From Phycisphaerae bacterium SM23_33 (GTDB lineage: Bacteria > Planctomycetota > Phycisphaerae > SM23-33), in contig LJUF01000084.1 of NCBI GenBank assembly GCA_001303665.1, positions 1 to 13,411 on the forward strand: a stretch of 13,411 nt of DNA. Reading direction: 5' to 3'. Numbering within the stretch: position 1 is the stretch's first letter; each line of letters starts with the position of its first letter. The position numbers were made by a program, and so were the translations under genes. Under the pieces are notes generated by a model. That model saw only the letters and a program-made list of their open reading frames with translations, made no database searches and was not told the DNA's origin. Positions 6,652-13,411 of the stretch are shown here, in pieces.

Positions 6652-9618
6652 ATGAGGCCGAAAATGCCTTCGTTCCCCTGTTTGGCCTTTGCTCTTGCTC
6701 TGGTTCTTGCCGCGGGCCCGCTCAGCGCGGTTGACTTCACCTGGCAGGGCGGCGGGGCGGATGACAATTGGTCGACGGCCGGCAACTGGGACGCCCCGCC
6801 GGTCAGCGCCGCCGATACGGGCATCATTTTCGACACGGCTCTGGCCGCCACGCCCAATCAGGACGTGGGCTCCCCGTTTGTGCTGAACTCCCTCACGGTT
6901 ACGGCGTTCGAGGCCGCCGGGCTGACCCTCACCGGCAACCAGATTCAATTTGCCGGTGCCACGCCGGCCTTCCGGAACAATGCCGCGGTGCCCGTGGATA
7001 TCCAGACGGCCGTGGATCTGTCCGTGGACACCGTCTATACCGGCGGGGATTCGACCATCTCCGGGATCATCTCCGGCGGCGGCGGGCTGACGGTTGCCGC
7101 CGCAGGCACACTGACGCTCACGGGTGCGAACACGTACTCCGGCGGCACCACGGTGGCGGCCGGCACTCTCACGGGCAATGCCACAAGCCTTCAGGGCGAC
7201 ATCACCAACTTGGCCGCCGTCATCTTCAACCAGAATGTGGACGGCACGTACGCCGGCGTGATCAGCGGGGCCGGCACGCTGGAGAAGACCGGGCTGGCCG
7301 GGCTGACGCTTTCGGGTGCGAACACGTACTCCGGCGGCACGACGGTGACGGCCGGCTTTCTCGAGGGCGACGCCGCCAGCCTTCAAGGCGGCATCCTCAA
7401 CAACGCCACCGTCATCTTCAACCAGGCCGCGGACGGCACCTATGCCGGGGCGATGAGCGGCACGGGCATGCTCGTGAAGACGGGCGCGGGCAAACTGACG
7501 CTCACCGGCGCGAACACGTACTCAGGCGACACGGCGGTGGCGGCCGGCATTCTCGAAGGCGACAGCACGAGCCTTCAAGGCAATATAGCCAACGACACCG
7601 CCGTCATCTTCAACCAGGCCGCCGACGGCACGTACGCCGGCGTGCTGGGCGGCGTGGGCACGCTGGAAAAGACCGGCGCGGGCAAACTGACGCTCACAGG
7701 CGCCAACGTGTACACCGGCGGCACCACGGTCACGGAGGGCACCCTCCAAGGCAGCGCCACCAGCCTTCAAGGCGACATCCTCAACAACGCCGCCGTCGTC
7801 TTCAACCAGGCCGTGGACGGCACGTACGCCAACGTGATCAGCGGCACGGGCACGTTCGTGAAGATGGGCGCGGGCACACTGACGCTATCGGGTGCGAACA
7901 CGTACTTGGGCACCACGGGGGTGATCGCCGGCGAGCTGCAGATAAACGGGTCCATTGGCGCGGGCCTGACCTCTGTGGCGGATGGCGCGGCCATCAGCGG
8001 CACGGGCACGATAGGGGGCAGCGTCAACAACAGCGGCATCATCGCGCCGGCGGGTTCCGTTGGTACGCTCAGCATCAGCGGGGATTACGATCACGCCGCC
8101 ACGGCCATCTATCTGGTTGAGTTCACCCCGACGGCATCCGACCTGATCGACGTCGCCGGCAATGCCAATATCGCGGGGGGCGAGGTCGCACCCATAATCA
8201 TTGATCCGATAGAGAATTACGAAAGCAAGACCTATACCATCCTTCAGGCCGCCGCCGTGGTGGGCACCTTCGACACCTTCAGTGCCCCGCCCAGCACGGC
8301 CGTCCTGTCGCTGGAGCTGGAATACCTGCCCGACCGGGTGGACATGGTGTTCGCGCGAAACAGCTACGCGAGCCTGGGCGCCACGCCAAATCAGAGGTCC
8401 GTGGCCGCCGCCCTGGACAGCATCCGGCCCGGGGCAACGGGGGATCTGCTGGCGGTTTTGGGTACTCTGGACCTTCTTGACTTGCCGGCCTTGCGGGCCG
8501 CCCTGGACGATATCAGCCCGGCCTCCTATGATGCCACCTCGACGGTAAGCCTTAACACGGCCAAGCTGTTCAGCGGGGGGGTGGTCGGCAGGATGGGCCA
8601 GGTCCGCTCCACGATGCAACTGGCACGGGGGGGCGGTGGCACGCCTTTCGACCAGCTTCCCCGAGTGGCCTTCCCCGCCGCTGCCATGACCGGCCCGCCG
8701 ATGGCCCCGCCGGAGCCGACCACCCAGATGCCGCGGGGCTTCTCGGAGGTCCGCGAGGGGAGGTTCGGCATCTGGGTTCGGCAGTTCAACACCTGGGCCA
8801 AGCAAGACAGCCGCGGCGATGCCGTCGGTTTCGACTTCAACACCCACGGCGTCATGCTGGGCGGCGACGTGCTGGTCGGCGACAACTTCGTCGCCGGCGG
8901 CGCCATCGGATATTCCAAGACCGGTATCACCCTGGACCGGGGCGTCGGCGACGGCGACATCGAGGCCATCCATGCCCTGGCCTATGCCACCTTCTTCAAG
9001 GATAGCTGGTATATCGACGGCGCCCTGGGCTTCGGCTACAACTCATACGACAACACCAGGAACATCAAGTTCCTCGGCAGGAAGGCCGATTCCGAGCACG
9101 ACGGACAAGAGTACCTCGCTTATTTCGGCGGGGGTTACGATTTCAACCTCGGTGGCTGGATCCTGGGCCCGATCGGATCCCTTCAGTACGTCTACCTGAA
9201 AGAGGACGCCTTCACGGAGAGCGGCGCCGGGGCGATGAGCATGTCGGTGGATTCCCGGGATTCATCATCGCTGCAGAGCGCCCTGGGCCTGCGATTTGCG
9301 AAGGTGTTCGACGTCACTTCGCTCTTTGCGGAGGTGTTCGATATCGATTCGGTCAAGCTCATGCCGGAGCTTCGGGCGGAATGGCTGCATGAGTTCCTGC
9401 AGGGGGCGGGCAGCGTCACCTCCCGCTTCGCGGCGGCCGGCGGGTCCTTCACGGTTCAGGGCCAGGAGCCCGGCCGGGACGGCGCCGCCCTCGGCGCCCG
9501 CCTGAATATGGCCTTTGCCAAGAACGTGTACGTCTACGTGAACTACGAGCTGCTGCTTCAGGGCGGCGCCGGGCCGACCGCCCATTCTCTCTGGGCCGGC
9601 CTCCGCGTGGAATTCTGA
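6652..9618 (+). CDS. autotransporter (type V secretion) with beta-strand-repeat passenger
   Basis: This is a 988-aa outer-membrane autotransporter. Residues 1-26 are a signal peptide (MRPKMPSF, hydrophobic core, cut after LSA). The passenger opens with FTWQGGGADDNWSTAGNWD, typical of 'autotransporter-associated beta strand repeat' (PATR) proteins, and should fold as a beta-helix. Residues 154-409 are four 64-aa repeats carrying TLTGANTYSGGTTV, SLQGDI, FNQ.DGTYAG and SGTGTLEKTGAG, with a partial fifth after them. Residues about 420-560 continue as passenger (GSIGAGL, GIIAPAGSVGTLSISGDY, IDVAGNANIAGG). Residues about 580-680 resemble the helical junction before the barrel (NQRSVAAALDSI to MGQVRSTM). 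From about 704 to the end is the 12-strand-type barrel (FGIWVRQFNTWAKQ to LWAGLRVEF), finishing in the terminal Phe typical of barrels recognised by the BAM machinery. The native function is probably adhesion or surface coating, but no enzymatic motif shows. Confidence 0.92.
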   Translation: MRPKMPSFPCLAFALALVLAAGPLSAVDFTWQGGGADDNWSTAGNWDAPPVSAADTGIIFDTALAATPNQDVGSPFVLNSLTVTAFEAAGLTLTGNQIQFAGATPAFRNNAAVPVDIQTAVDLSVDTVYTGGDSTISGIISGGGGLTVAAAGTLTLTGANTYSGGTTVAAGTLTGNATSLQGDITNLAAVIFNQNVDGTYAGVISGAGTLEKTGLAGLTLSGANTYSGGTTVTAGFLEGDAASLQGGILNNATVIFNQAADGTYAGAMSGTGMLVKTGAGKLTLTGANTYSGDTAVAAGILEGDSTSLQGNIANDTAVIFNQAADGTYAGVLGGVGTLEKTGAGKLTLTGANVYTGGTTVTEGTLQGSATSLQGDILNNAAVVFNQAVDGTYANVISGTGTFVKMGAGTLTLSGANTYLGTTGVIAGELQINGSIGAGLTSVADGAAISGTGTIGGSVNNSGIIAPAGSVGTLSISGDYDHAATAIYLVEFTPTASDLIDVAGNANIAGGEVAPIIIDPIENYESKTYTILQAAAVVGTFDTFSAPPSTAVLSLELEYLPDRVDMVFARNSYASLGATPNQRSVAAALDSIRPGATGDLLAVLGTLDLLDLPALRAALDDISPASYDATSTVSLNTAKLFSGGVVGRMGQVRSTMQLARGGGGTPFDQLPRVAFPAAAMTGPPMAPPEPTTQMPRGFSEVREGRFGIWVRQFNTWAKQDSRGDAVGFDFNTHGVMLGGDVLVGDNFVAGGAIGYSKTGITLDRGVGDGDIEAIHALAYATFFKDSWYIDGALGFGYNSYDNTRNIKFLGRKADSEHDGQEYLAYFGGGYDFNLGGWILGPIGSLQYVYLKEDAFTESGAGAMSMSVDSRDSSSLQSALGLRFAKVFDVTSLFAEVFDIDSVKLMPELRAEWLHEFLQGAGSVTSRFAAAGGSFTVQGQEPGRDGAALGARLNMAFAKNVYVYVNYELLLQGGAGPTAHSLWAGLRVEF
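7111..7878 (+). repeat. four in-frame 192-bp tandem repeats in the passenger
   Basis: Units begin at 7111, 7303, 7495 and 7687, each with CTGACGCT, exactly 192 bp apart. A partial fifth starts at 7879. Each unit encodes 64 residues from LTL[T/S]GAN to KTGxG. The units are very similar in DNA as well as protein (for example GCGAACACGTACT recurs), which suggests recent duplication or gene conversion. Because 192 is a multiple of three, stop-free shadow frames persist through the array. Confidence 0.9.
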
Positions 9619-9626
9619 TCCGCCGA

Positions 9627-9643
9627 CCCCGCCCGATGCGGGG
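9627..9643 (+). terminator. weak hairpin after the autotransporter gene
   Basis: CCCCGC-CCGAT-GCGGGG forms a perfect 6-bp GC-rich stem with a 5-nt loop, starting 9 bp after the stop codon. No T-run follows on the plus strand, so it is not a standard intrinsic terminator. It may instead protect the 3' end or pause polymerase. Confidence 0.35.
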
Positions 9644-9676
9644 CCGTTGAAACAGTCTCCCGCCGCGAACCACGCG

Positions 9677-9768
9677 GAAGAAAAGGGGATAAGTCCAATT
9701 ACCGGGAAGAAAAGGAAGAAAAGGGGATAAGTCCAGAAGAAAAGGGGATAAGAAGAAAAGGGGATAAG
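9677..9768. repeat. four copies of a purine-rich 17-mer
   Basis: GAAGAAAAGGGGATAAG occurs perfectly at 9677-9693, 9715-9731, 9736-9752 and 9752-9768, with a truncated copy near 9706-9715. The first and last copies continue with TCCAATTA. In the last copy GATAA (9763-9767) and TTATC (9774-9778) form an inverted repeat. The plus strand is almost all purine across the array, unlike the GC-rich neighbours. Spacing is irregular, so it is not a CRISPR. Confidence 0.9.
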
Positions 9769-9797
9769 TCCAATTATCGGAGACGAGCCGCGAGCGA

Positions 9798-9926
9798 CGC
9801 GAACGAGAGCAAATTCGAGAAAGTATCCCGCCGCGAATCACGCGAACCAGAGCAAATTCGAGACAGTATCAGGCCGCGAACGGCGCGAACGAAAAGAAAG
9901 TCGAGAAGAGGGAGAAGTCCAGTTAT
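9798..9926. repeat. 43-bp tandem repeat, three copies
   Basis: Units begin with CGCGAAC at 9798, 9841 and 9884, exactly 43 bp apart. The first 30 bases of units one and two differ at two positions and share AGAGCAAATTCGAGA. Unit three is more diverged (CGCGAACGAAAAGAAAGTCG). A related fragment, CCGCGAACCACGCGGAAG, lies near 9663-9680. The stretch 9619-10051 otherwise holds no gene. Confidence 0.75.
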
Positions 9927-9960
9927 TCTGCCGCCGGCTGAGGAGACGATCCCGCGGCTG
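9905..9960 (+). repeat. dispersed intergenic element, left copy
   Basis: This copy contains AAGTCCAGTTATTCTGCCG followed by GGAGACGATCCCGCGGCTG (9942-9960). The same layout recurs at 10518-10575, and a shortened version is fused to the 17-mer array (AAGTCCAATTAT then GGAGACGAGCCGCG, ending near 9792). The order of parts is kept between copies, so this is a defined element and not chance similarity. Confidence 0.65.
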
Positions 9961-10051
9961 CACCGCTTGCCGGTCGGGGGGCGCGGGAAGAAACGCCGTG
10001 GGGGGAGCGGAAGCAAGCAGGGAATAGGCGGCCGTCCTGCGTCGCGCCGCG

Positions 10052-10498
10052 ATGCGAGTTGAGCCGCCGGATCCGGACATGAGACGGGCGACACGCGCAT
10101 CCTGTTGGGTCGCCGCGATTGTGTGTGCTTTGGCGCTGCTCTGCTTGGTCCGCTGGCGCGTCCAGTGCCGTCGGAGCCTGGAACAGGCCTGCCTCGAGAC
10201 CCACCGGCGCTTCCTTGAGGCGGTCGAAAAAGGCAGGGCCGAGGAGGCCTATAGCCTGATGGTGTCGGACTACAGACGCGTGTGTACGGTCTCCGACTTC
10301 CAGCGCATAATGGGAAGATATGCTTGGGGCGAATACAAGCGCTTCCGATGCCTGCGCATGTGGAAGCAAAAAGGGCGCTGGAACTGCGAGGTAGGGTATA
10401 GGAACGCCGCGGGCTTCTTTGTGGGCACAATCTATCAGTACGAGCTCGAGTCGGGCGAGTGGCGTTTCACTGGTTTAACTCGGTCATGTGTAGACTGA
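10052..10498 (+). CDS. small membrane-anchored protein, possibly NTF2-like
   Basis: This 148-aa protein has one N-terminal membrane segment (WVAAIVCALALLCLV, about residues 19-33) preceded by arginines, so the rest should lie outside the inner membrane. The soluble part begins with a helix (HRRFLEAVEKGRAEEAYSLM) followed by SDYRRVCTVSDFQRIM, then strands ending in GTIYQYELESGEWRFTGL. This helix-then-sheet pattern recalls NTF2-like/DUF4878-type domains, but the match is by style only. Two starts are possible: ATG at 10052 with no ribosome site, or ATG at 10079 (MRRATRASC) with a weak GGA 7 nt before it. The second gives a more normal signal anchor. Third-position GC is lower than in its neighbours, and the gene is bracketed by related repeat elements (9905-9960 and 10518-10575), so it may have been acquired separately. 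Confidence 0.62.
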   Translation: MRVEPPDPDMRRATRASCWVAAIVCALALLCLVRWRVQCRRSLEQACLETHRRFLEAVEKGRAEEAYSLMVSDYRRVCTVSDFQRIMGRYAWGEYKRFRCLRMWKQKGRWNCEVGYRNAAGFFVGTIYQYELESGEWRFTGLTRSCVD

Positions 10499-11934
10499 GC
10501 GGAGCCGGCACAAACCGGAGAAGCGGGATAAGCCCAACTGCTGCCGCGCCTCCGCAGGAGATGATCCCGCGGCTGTGCTTGCAGGAACGGCCCGGCCGCC
10601 GCACCCAATCTCCAATTGACCGTCAGCTGTGATCCCCCTTGGCAGTTGCCGGCGGGGGGATGCCCAGCCAGACTTTGATCCGCTTTTCCGGGGGCACATC
10701 GCCGAGGAGGGCGGGCCCGGTATAGCAGAGCGGGCGGGGGGCCTCTGCGGGTGGCATCGGCGGGGCAGGGGTTCACCAGGCGGCAGGGGTTGCCCTTGAG
10801 GCTGCGCAGCGATAGCGTCCGGACCCGGCCGGCGGCAATCTCCGCGTCCACCTCAAAGGCACCGACGGCGAGGAATCGCTCGAACTTTGCGTCCCATTCG
10901 GCCGGTGCCGCGGGGGCGATGCGAATCACCCCGTCGTAGCTTTGGAGGAGCATTTCGGAGACGGCCGCGGTCATCGCCTCGCTGGAGTCCGGCATGCCCC
11001 AGCGGGTGAGGCGCTGCCGGTCGTTGACGGGGCAGTCGAAGGCGAACAGCCCGTTGGGCTTGAGGTGCTGGAAGATGCCGTAGTCGTAAAGGAAGTCGCG
11101 CGCCTGCTCGGCCAGGCCCAGGCGGGCGGCGTAGCCAATAAGGTTCGGCCAGCAGCAGTCGTCGTTCCAGGTGGCGATGTCGAAGGGGTAGTCGGCCACC
11201 GCCCGCGAGGTCCGCTGCGGGATCGCTCGGAGCGTGCGGACGGCCAGCTCCTGCGCCTCCCGCGGCGAACCCAGCCCGATCTCGCCGGCGGTGTACACCG
11301 CGCACAGCAGTGCCGTATGCCCCAGGCGGCAATCGGGGGCGGCGTCCCGGTGGTCGAGCAGGACCTGGCCGTTGCTGGGGATCTCGGCGAGGTTGTCCAG
11401 CAGGTCGCGCCAGCCGGGGCGGAGGTCGGCGTCAAGCCCGAGCAGCCCGGACGCCTCGATGACCGCCTTCATCAGCGCGCGGATCAGGGCGATGTCGATG
11501 CCGGGGTCGGTCGCCCACCAGGGCGACTGCTCCGGCGGCGTGGAGGGGAAGATGTGGTATTTGCCGTCGTCGCCCTTGATGGCGTAGGCCCGGTAGAACT
11601 TGGCGGCCTCCCGCATGAAGGGATACGCGCTGTCGCGCAGGAAGGCCGCGTCGCCGGTGTACTGGTACCCCCACCAGAAAAGCTGGGCGCACCAGGCCGT
11701 GCCGCACTGCCAGTTCCGGCAGGGAAGGTAAGACATCTCCCTGCACGTGCCGTCGGTTAGCCCCGGCACCTTGATGCCGTCGATGTCGGCGTGCCGGCGG
11801 AAGAAATCGAAGTACGTCTTGGCCAGGCCGATCTGATTGGCCGCGAACACCGGCCAGTACATCATCTGCACGTTGTAGTCGGTGTGCACCGCCCCATGCC
11901 AGCCGCCGTGGGGCAGGTAATAACCCGGCGGCAT
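10435..11934 (-). CDS. open frame carrying the catalytic part of the GH95-like protein
   Basis: This frame holds the barrel and most of the C-terminal domain. It is open upstream to beyond 12240, but its first ATG is at 11934 (MPPGYYLPHGG), inside the fold and without support as a real start. Family-like sequence runs to LRSLKGNPCRLVNPCP near 10755. The remaining codons (ADATRRGPPPALLYRARPP onward) are out of frame, run through the repeat element and overlap the small gene at 10052-10498. That tail is therefore an artefact of the second frameshift. Confidence 0.55.
   Translation of the reverse strand: MPPGYYLPHGGWHGAVHTDYNVQMMYWPVFAANQIGLAKTYFDFFRRHADIDGIKVPGLTDGTCREMSYLPCRNWQCGTAWCAQLFWWGYQYTGDAAFLRDSAYPFMREAAKFYRAYAIKGDDGKYHIFPSTPPEQSPWWATDPGIDIALIRALMKAVIEASGLLGLDADLRPGWRDLLDNLAEIPSNGQVLLDHRDAAPDCRLGHTALLCAVYTAGEIGLGSPREAQELAVRTLRAIPQRTSRAVADYPFDIATWNDDCCWPNLIGYAARLGLAEQARDFLYDYGIFQHLKPNGLFAFDCPVNDRQRLTRWGMPDSSEAMTAAVSEMLLQSYDGVIRIAPAAPAEWDAKFERFLAVGAFEVDAEIAAGRVRTLSLRSLKGNPCRLVNPCPADATRRGPPPALLYRARPPRRCAPGKADQSLAGHPPAGNCQGGSQLTVNWRLGAAAGPFLQAQPRDHLLRRRGSSWAYPASPVCAGSAQSTHDRVKPVKRHSPDSSSY
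10518..10575 (+). repeat. dispersed intergenic element, right copy
   Basis: GGATAAGCCCAACTGCTGCC is followed by GGAGATGATCCCGCGGCTG (10557-10575). The latter matches the left copy at 18 of 19 positions. It lies in the gap between the stop of the small gene at 10498 and the restored stop of the GH95-like gene at 10623, and has the same orientation as the left copy. Confidence 0.65.
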
Positions 11935-12980
11935 GATGGTGGGCAGCTCGCGCCCGCGCGACTGGCAGGCCAGCAGGTAGATGCCCTGGTACCAGAGGCT
12001 CTCGACGAGGCGGTCGTACAGCAGCAGCGACGAGCGCCGCCAGAGCGCGTCCCACCACGACTGGTGATCGGCGCGGAGTCCTTCCCAGCCGCGTTGGGCC
12101 GCGGCCGCCGCGAGGTCCCGCGCGCGGGCGGCGGGGTCGGGGGCTTCCTTGCTGGTGGCGACGCCCAGGAAGAAGGTGGCTTGGGCGGCGTCGGCGGGGA
12201 GGCGGTCTGCGCCTGCACCTCGCGCCAGACGCCCCCAGCGGTGCCGGCTTGGGCGGCCTGGGCCTCGGCCACCACGCCGCAGGCGGCATACGTGAAGCCG
12301 TCGGGGAACACGTATCGAATCCGGAGGCTCTCGGCTTGGGCTTGCACTTCCGGCTCACCGAGCTGGTCATCCACGTAGCGGGCTAGTTCGACTGTGATCG
12401 GACGATTGAATGTCCCGCTCCGCTGGACGCGAACGGCGAAGACGTTGGAGTTGGCGTCGATGAAGACCCACACGCGGGCCCCCTGCGTCGGATCGCCGAG
12501 GGTGAATTCGACCTCGGCCCGGTGGATGGACAGCCGGCACCGGAACTTCTCGAACACCTGCCCGGGGTCCACCCGCACGATCCCGACCGGCTTGGGCGTC
12601 GGCGGGGAATAGGCGTAGGGATACGTCTTCTGGTGGCTGCCGGGCGGGCCCACGACGCCGTACGGCTCAAGCTGGTCGAGCTTCCGGCGGCCGGCCTCGG
12701 TGCCGGCGTGCCGGGCGATGAGTTGCCGCAGCTCGGTGAGCCTGTGGTACCGGTGGCCCTGCCTGTCGTAGCGGTGGTCCCACAGGTCCGTCTTGTTCAG
12801 GGTGACGGCGATGACGCCGCCGGTTTCCGGCCCGCCGCCGAAGACGGCCCCGCCCAGGTCACCGTTGCCGATGCAAAGCCCGTTCTGCCAGAAGGGCGCG
12901 GGCTGGAGGAAGACGATCTCGCGGCGGGCCATCTGCCCGGCGAACGCTGCGTCCGCTGTGCTGGCCGGGCCCGGCGGCAT
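10623..12980 (-). pseudogene. GH95-like glycoside hydrolase gene with two compensating frameshifts
   Basis: Read through two frameshifts, this is one gene of about 785 codons, the usual size for GH95 (alpha-L-fucosidase / alpha-L-galactosidase type). ATG 12980 has GGGAG 7 nt upstream. The first frame gives the N-terminal sandwich (WQNGLCIGNGDLGGAVFGGG, LNKTDLWDHR) to about residue 258. Near 12190-12240 the reading must step back one base (a one-base loss) to continue as RLPADAAQATFFLGVATS, then the (alpha/alpha)6 barrel: HTDYNVQMMYW, PSTPPEQSPWW, DIATWNDDCCWPN and SSEAMTAAVSEMLLQSYDG. Near 10750 one base must be skipped to give PLCYTGPALLGDVPPEKR and a stop at 10625-10623. In GH95 the barrel motif is normally HTNxN; here the first Asn is Asp, while the second Asn and the Glu of PPE are kept. 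No signal peptide is seen. The frameshifts may be real decay or sequencing errors. Confidence 0.75.
11862..12980 (-). CDS. open frame carrying the N-terminal part of the GH95-like protein
   Basis: This 372-codon frame holds the true start and the N-terminal domain. Residues 1 to about 258 are family-like, ending near VVAEAQAAQAGTAGGVWREVQ. After that the product turns into Pro/Arg-rich sequence (PPTPPKPPSSWASPP) that is out of frame with the gene. If the frameshift is real, a truncated protein lacking the whole catalytic barrel would be made. Codon choice is strongly GC3-rich until about 12200 and then becomes poor, which locates the break. Confidence 0.6.
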   Translation of the reverse strand: MPPGPASTADAAFAGQMARREIVFLQPAPFWQNGLCIGNGDLGGAVFGGGPETGGVIAVTLNKTDLWDHRYDRQGHRYHRLTELRQLIARHAGTEAGRRKLDQLEPYGVVGPPGSHQKTYPYAYSPPTPKPVGIVRVDPGQVFEKFRCRLSIHRAEVEFTLGDPTQGARVWVFIDANSNVFAVRVQRSGTFNRPITVELARYVDDQLGEPEVQAQAESLRIRYVFPDGFTYAACGVVAEAQAAQAGTAGGVWREVQAQTASPPTPPKPPSSWASPPARKPPTPPPARGTSRRPRPNAAGKDSAPITSRGGTRSGGARRCCCTTASSRASGTRASTCWPASRAGASCPPSCRRVITCPTAAGMGRCTPTTTCR

Positions 12981-13028
12981 GACAACGCTCCCTTCTGGAG
13001 GATGCTCTTGAACGTGCCTGAGCGGCCG

Positions 13029-13058
13029 ACGGTATCACCCCTCCGCCGGGGTTGTCAA
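13029..13058 (-). promoter_or_regulatory. candidate promoter of the GH95-like gene
   Basis: On the minus strand TTGACA (13058-13053) is followed after 18 bp by TACCGT (13034-13029), which is preceded by TGA and so fits an extended -10 (TGn). Transcription would start near 13022, about 42 nt before the ATG at 12980. The perfect -35 and good placement favour it; the -10 is weak. Confidence 0.4.
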
Positions 13059-13151
13059 CGACTCCGGCCGGCCATGACAATTTCACTGTCCTGGCCGGAC
13101 CCGATTGACTAGTTTCTTCCGTGGCCTGCGCGGGCAAGTGGAGGTCGCGGG

Positions 13152-13411
13152 GTGAAGATTGACGTGCGGAAGAAAGCGGGAGAGATCTCTGCCCTGTGGT
13201 TCGGGCACAACCTCGAGCACACCCGAAGCTGCCTGTGGCGGGGGCTCAGCGCCCAGCTCATCCGCAACCGGAAGTTCGCGGGCGCGGCCGGCCGGGACGG
13301 CGTGGCCCGCCACTGGTACCGCGTCGGGCCGCCCGGCTGCCTGTATCGTCTGGAACGCACCGGAGGCAAGCGCGGGACCGAGGGGCAGGCGTACACCGCC
13401 CATTTTGACCC
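13152..13411 (+). CDS. N-terminal part of a GH51-like alpha-L-arabinofuranosidase (runs off right edge)
   Basis: The first 86 codons are present. The GTG start at 13152 has a strong ribosome site (GGAGG, 13140-13144) 7 nt upstream. The protein begins MKIDVRKKAGEISALWFG with no signal peptide, then HNLEHTRSCLWRGLSAQLIR and NRKFAG. The pattern 'FGHxLEH...(G)Lxxxx(L/I)xNRKF' is the classic N-terminal barrel signature of GH51 arabinofuranosidases, which remove arabinose side chains from arabinan or arabinoxylan. The catalytic acid and nucleophile glutamates lie beyond the edge. It is transcribed away from the GH95-like gene across a 171-bp gap. No clear rightward promoter is visible; a TTGACT at 13104 lacks a matching -10. 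Confidence 0.75.
   Translation, partial: MKIDVRKKAGEISALWFGHNLEHTRSCLWRGLSAQLIRNRKFAGAAGRDGVARHWYRVGPPGCLYRLERTGGKRGTEGQAYTAHFD

Noticed and set aside
6768..8120. 450-codon plus-strand frame inside the autotransporter gene
   Set aside because: It is His/Arg-rich and stays open because the 192-bp repeats keep every frame in phase. The real frame has a signal peptide, PATR motifs and a barrel.
9677..9926. possible CRISPR array
   Set aside because: The repeats are irregularly spaced or directly tandem, with no unique spacers of constant length, and no cas gene is near.
12190..12240. programmed -1 ribosomal frameshift in the GH95-like gene
   Set aside because: No X-XXY-YYZ slippery heptamer in the right phase is visible, and a second, opposite break downstream makes indels a simpler explanation.

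Overview
The window is GC-rich chromosomal DNA, probably from a planctomycete or another member of the PVC superphylum. The clues are a PEP-CTERM sorting signal ending in an arginine run, an autotransporter with 'autotransporter-associated beta strand' repeats, a HEAT-repeat lipoprotein, and unusual glycoside hydrolases without signal peptides. The assignment rests on gene style only; there is no rRNA or other marker gene. No tRNA, CRISPR array, transposase or phage gene is visible.

Layout. (1) Positions 1-3599, minus strand: an operon-like run of three genes with gaps of about 40 bp. In transcription order these are a 668-aa TIM-barrel glycoside-hydrolase-like protein, a 412-aa arylsulfotransferase-like beta-propeller protein, and the first 92 residues of a protein that runs off the left edge. 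(2) Positions 3600-4129: a divergent intergenic region with a short REP-like hairpin, a tandem 9-bp repeat and a near-consensus sigma70-type promoter (TTGACA-17-TATATA) facing right. (3) Positions 4130-9618, plus strand: three envelope genes. They encode a PEP-CTERM protein, a HEAT-repeat lipoprotein and a complete 988-aa autotransporter whose passenger has four 192-bp tandem repeats. (4) Positions 9619-10622: a repeat-rich stretch with a purine-rich 17-mer array, 43-bp tandem repeats and dispersed copies of a third element. The last two copies flank a small membrane-anchored protein gene (10052-10498). (5) Positions 10623-12980, minus strand: a GH95-like (alpha-L-fucosidase/galactosidase clan) gene broken by two compensating frameshifts. 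(6) Positions 13152 to the right edge, plus strand: the start of a GH51-like alpha-L-arabinofuranosidase.

How it fits together. The outer genes look like carbohydrate-processing functions: GH95-like, GH51-like, an unassigned GH-like protein and an arylsulfotransferase-like protein. The proteins whose N-termini are visible lack signal peptides. The central block is a cell-surface set (sorted PEP-CTERM protein, lipoprotein, outer-membrane autotransporter). I see no wholly new defence or mobile system. The points most worth a second look are the doubly frameshifted GH95-like gene, the repeat elements flanking the small gene at 10052, the homogenised repeats in the autotransporter, and the GH-like protein with a large domain inserted in its barrel.
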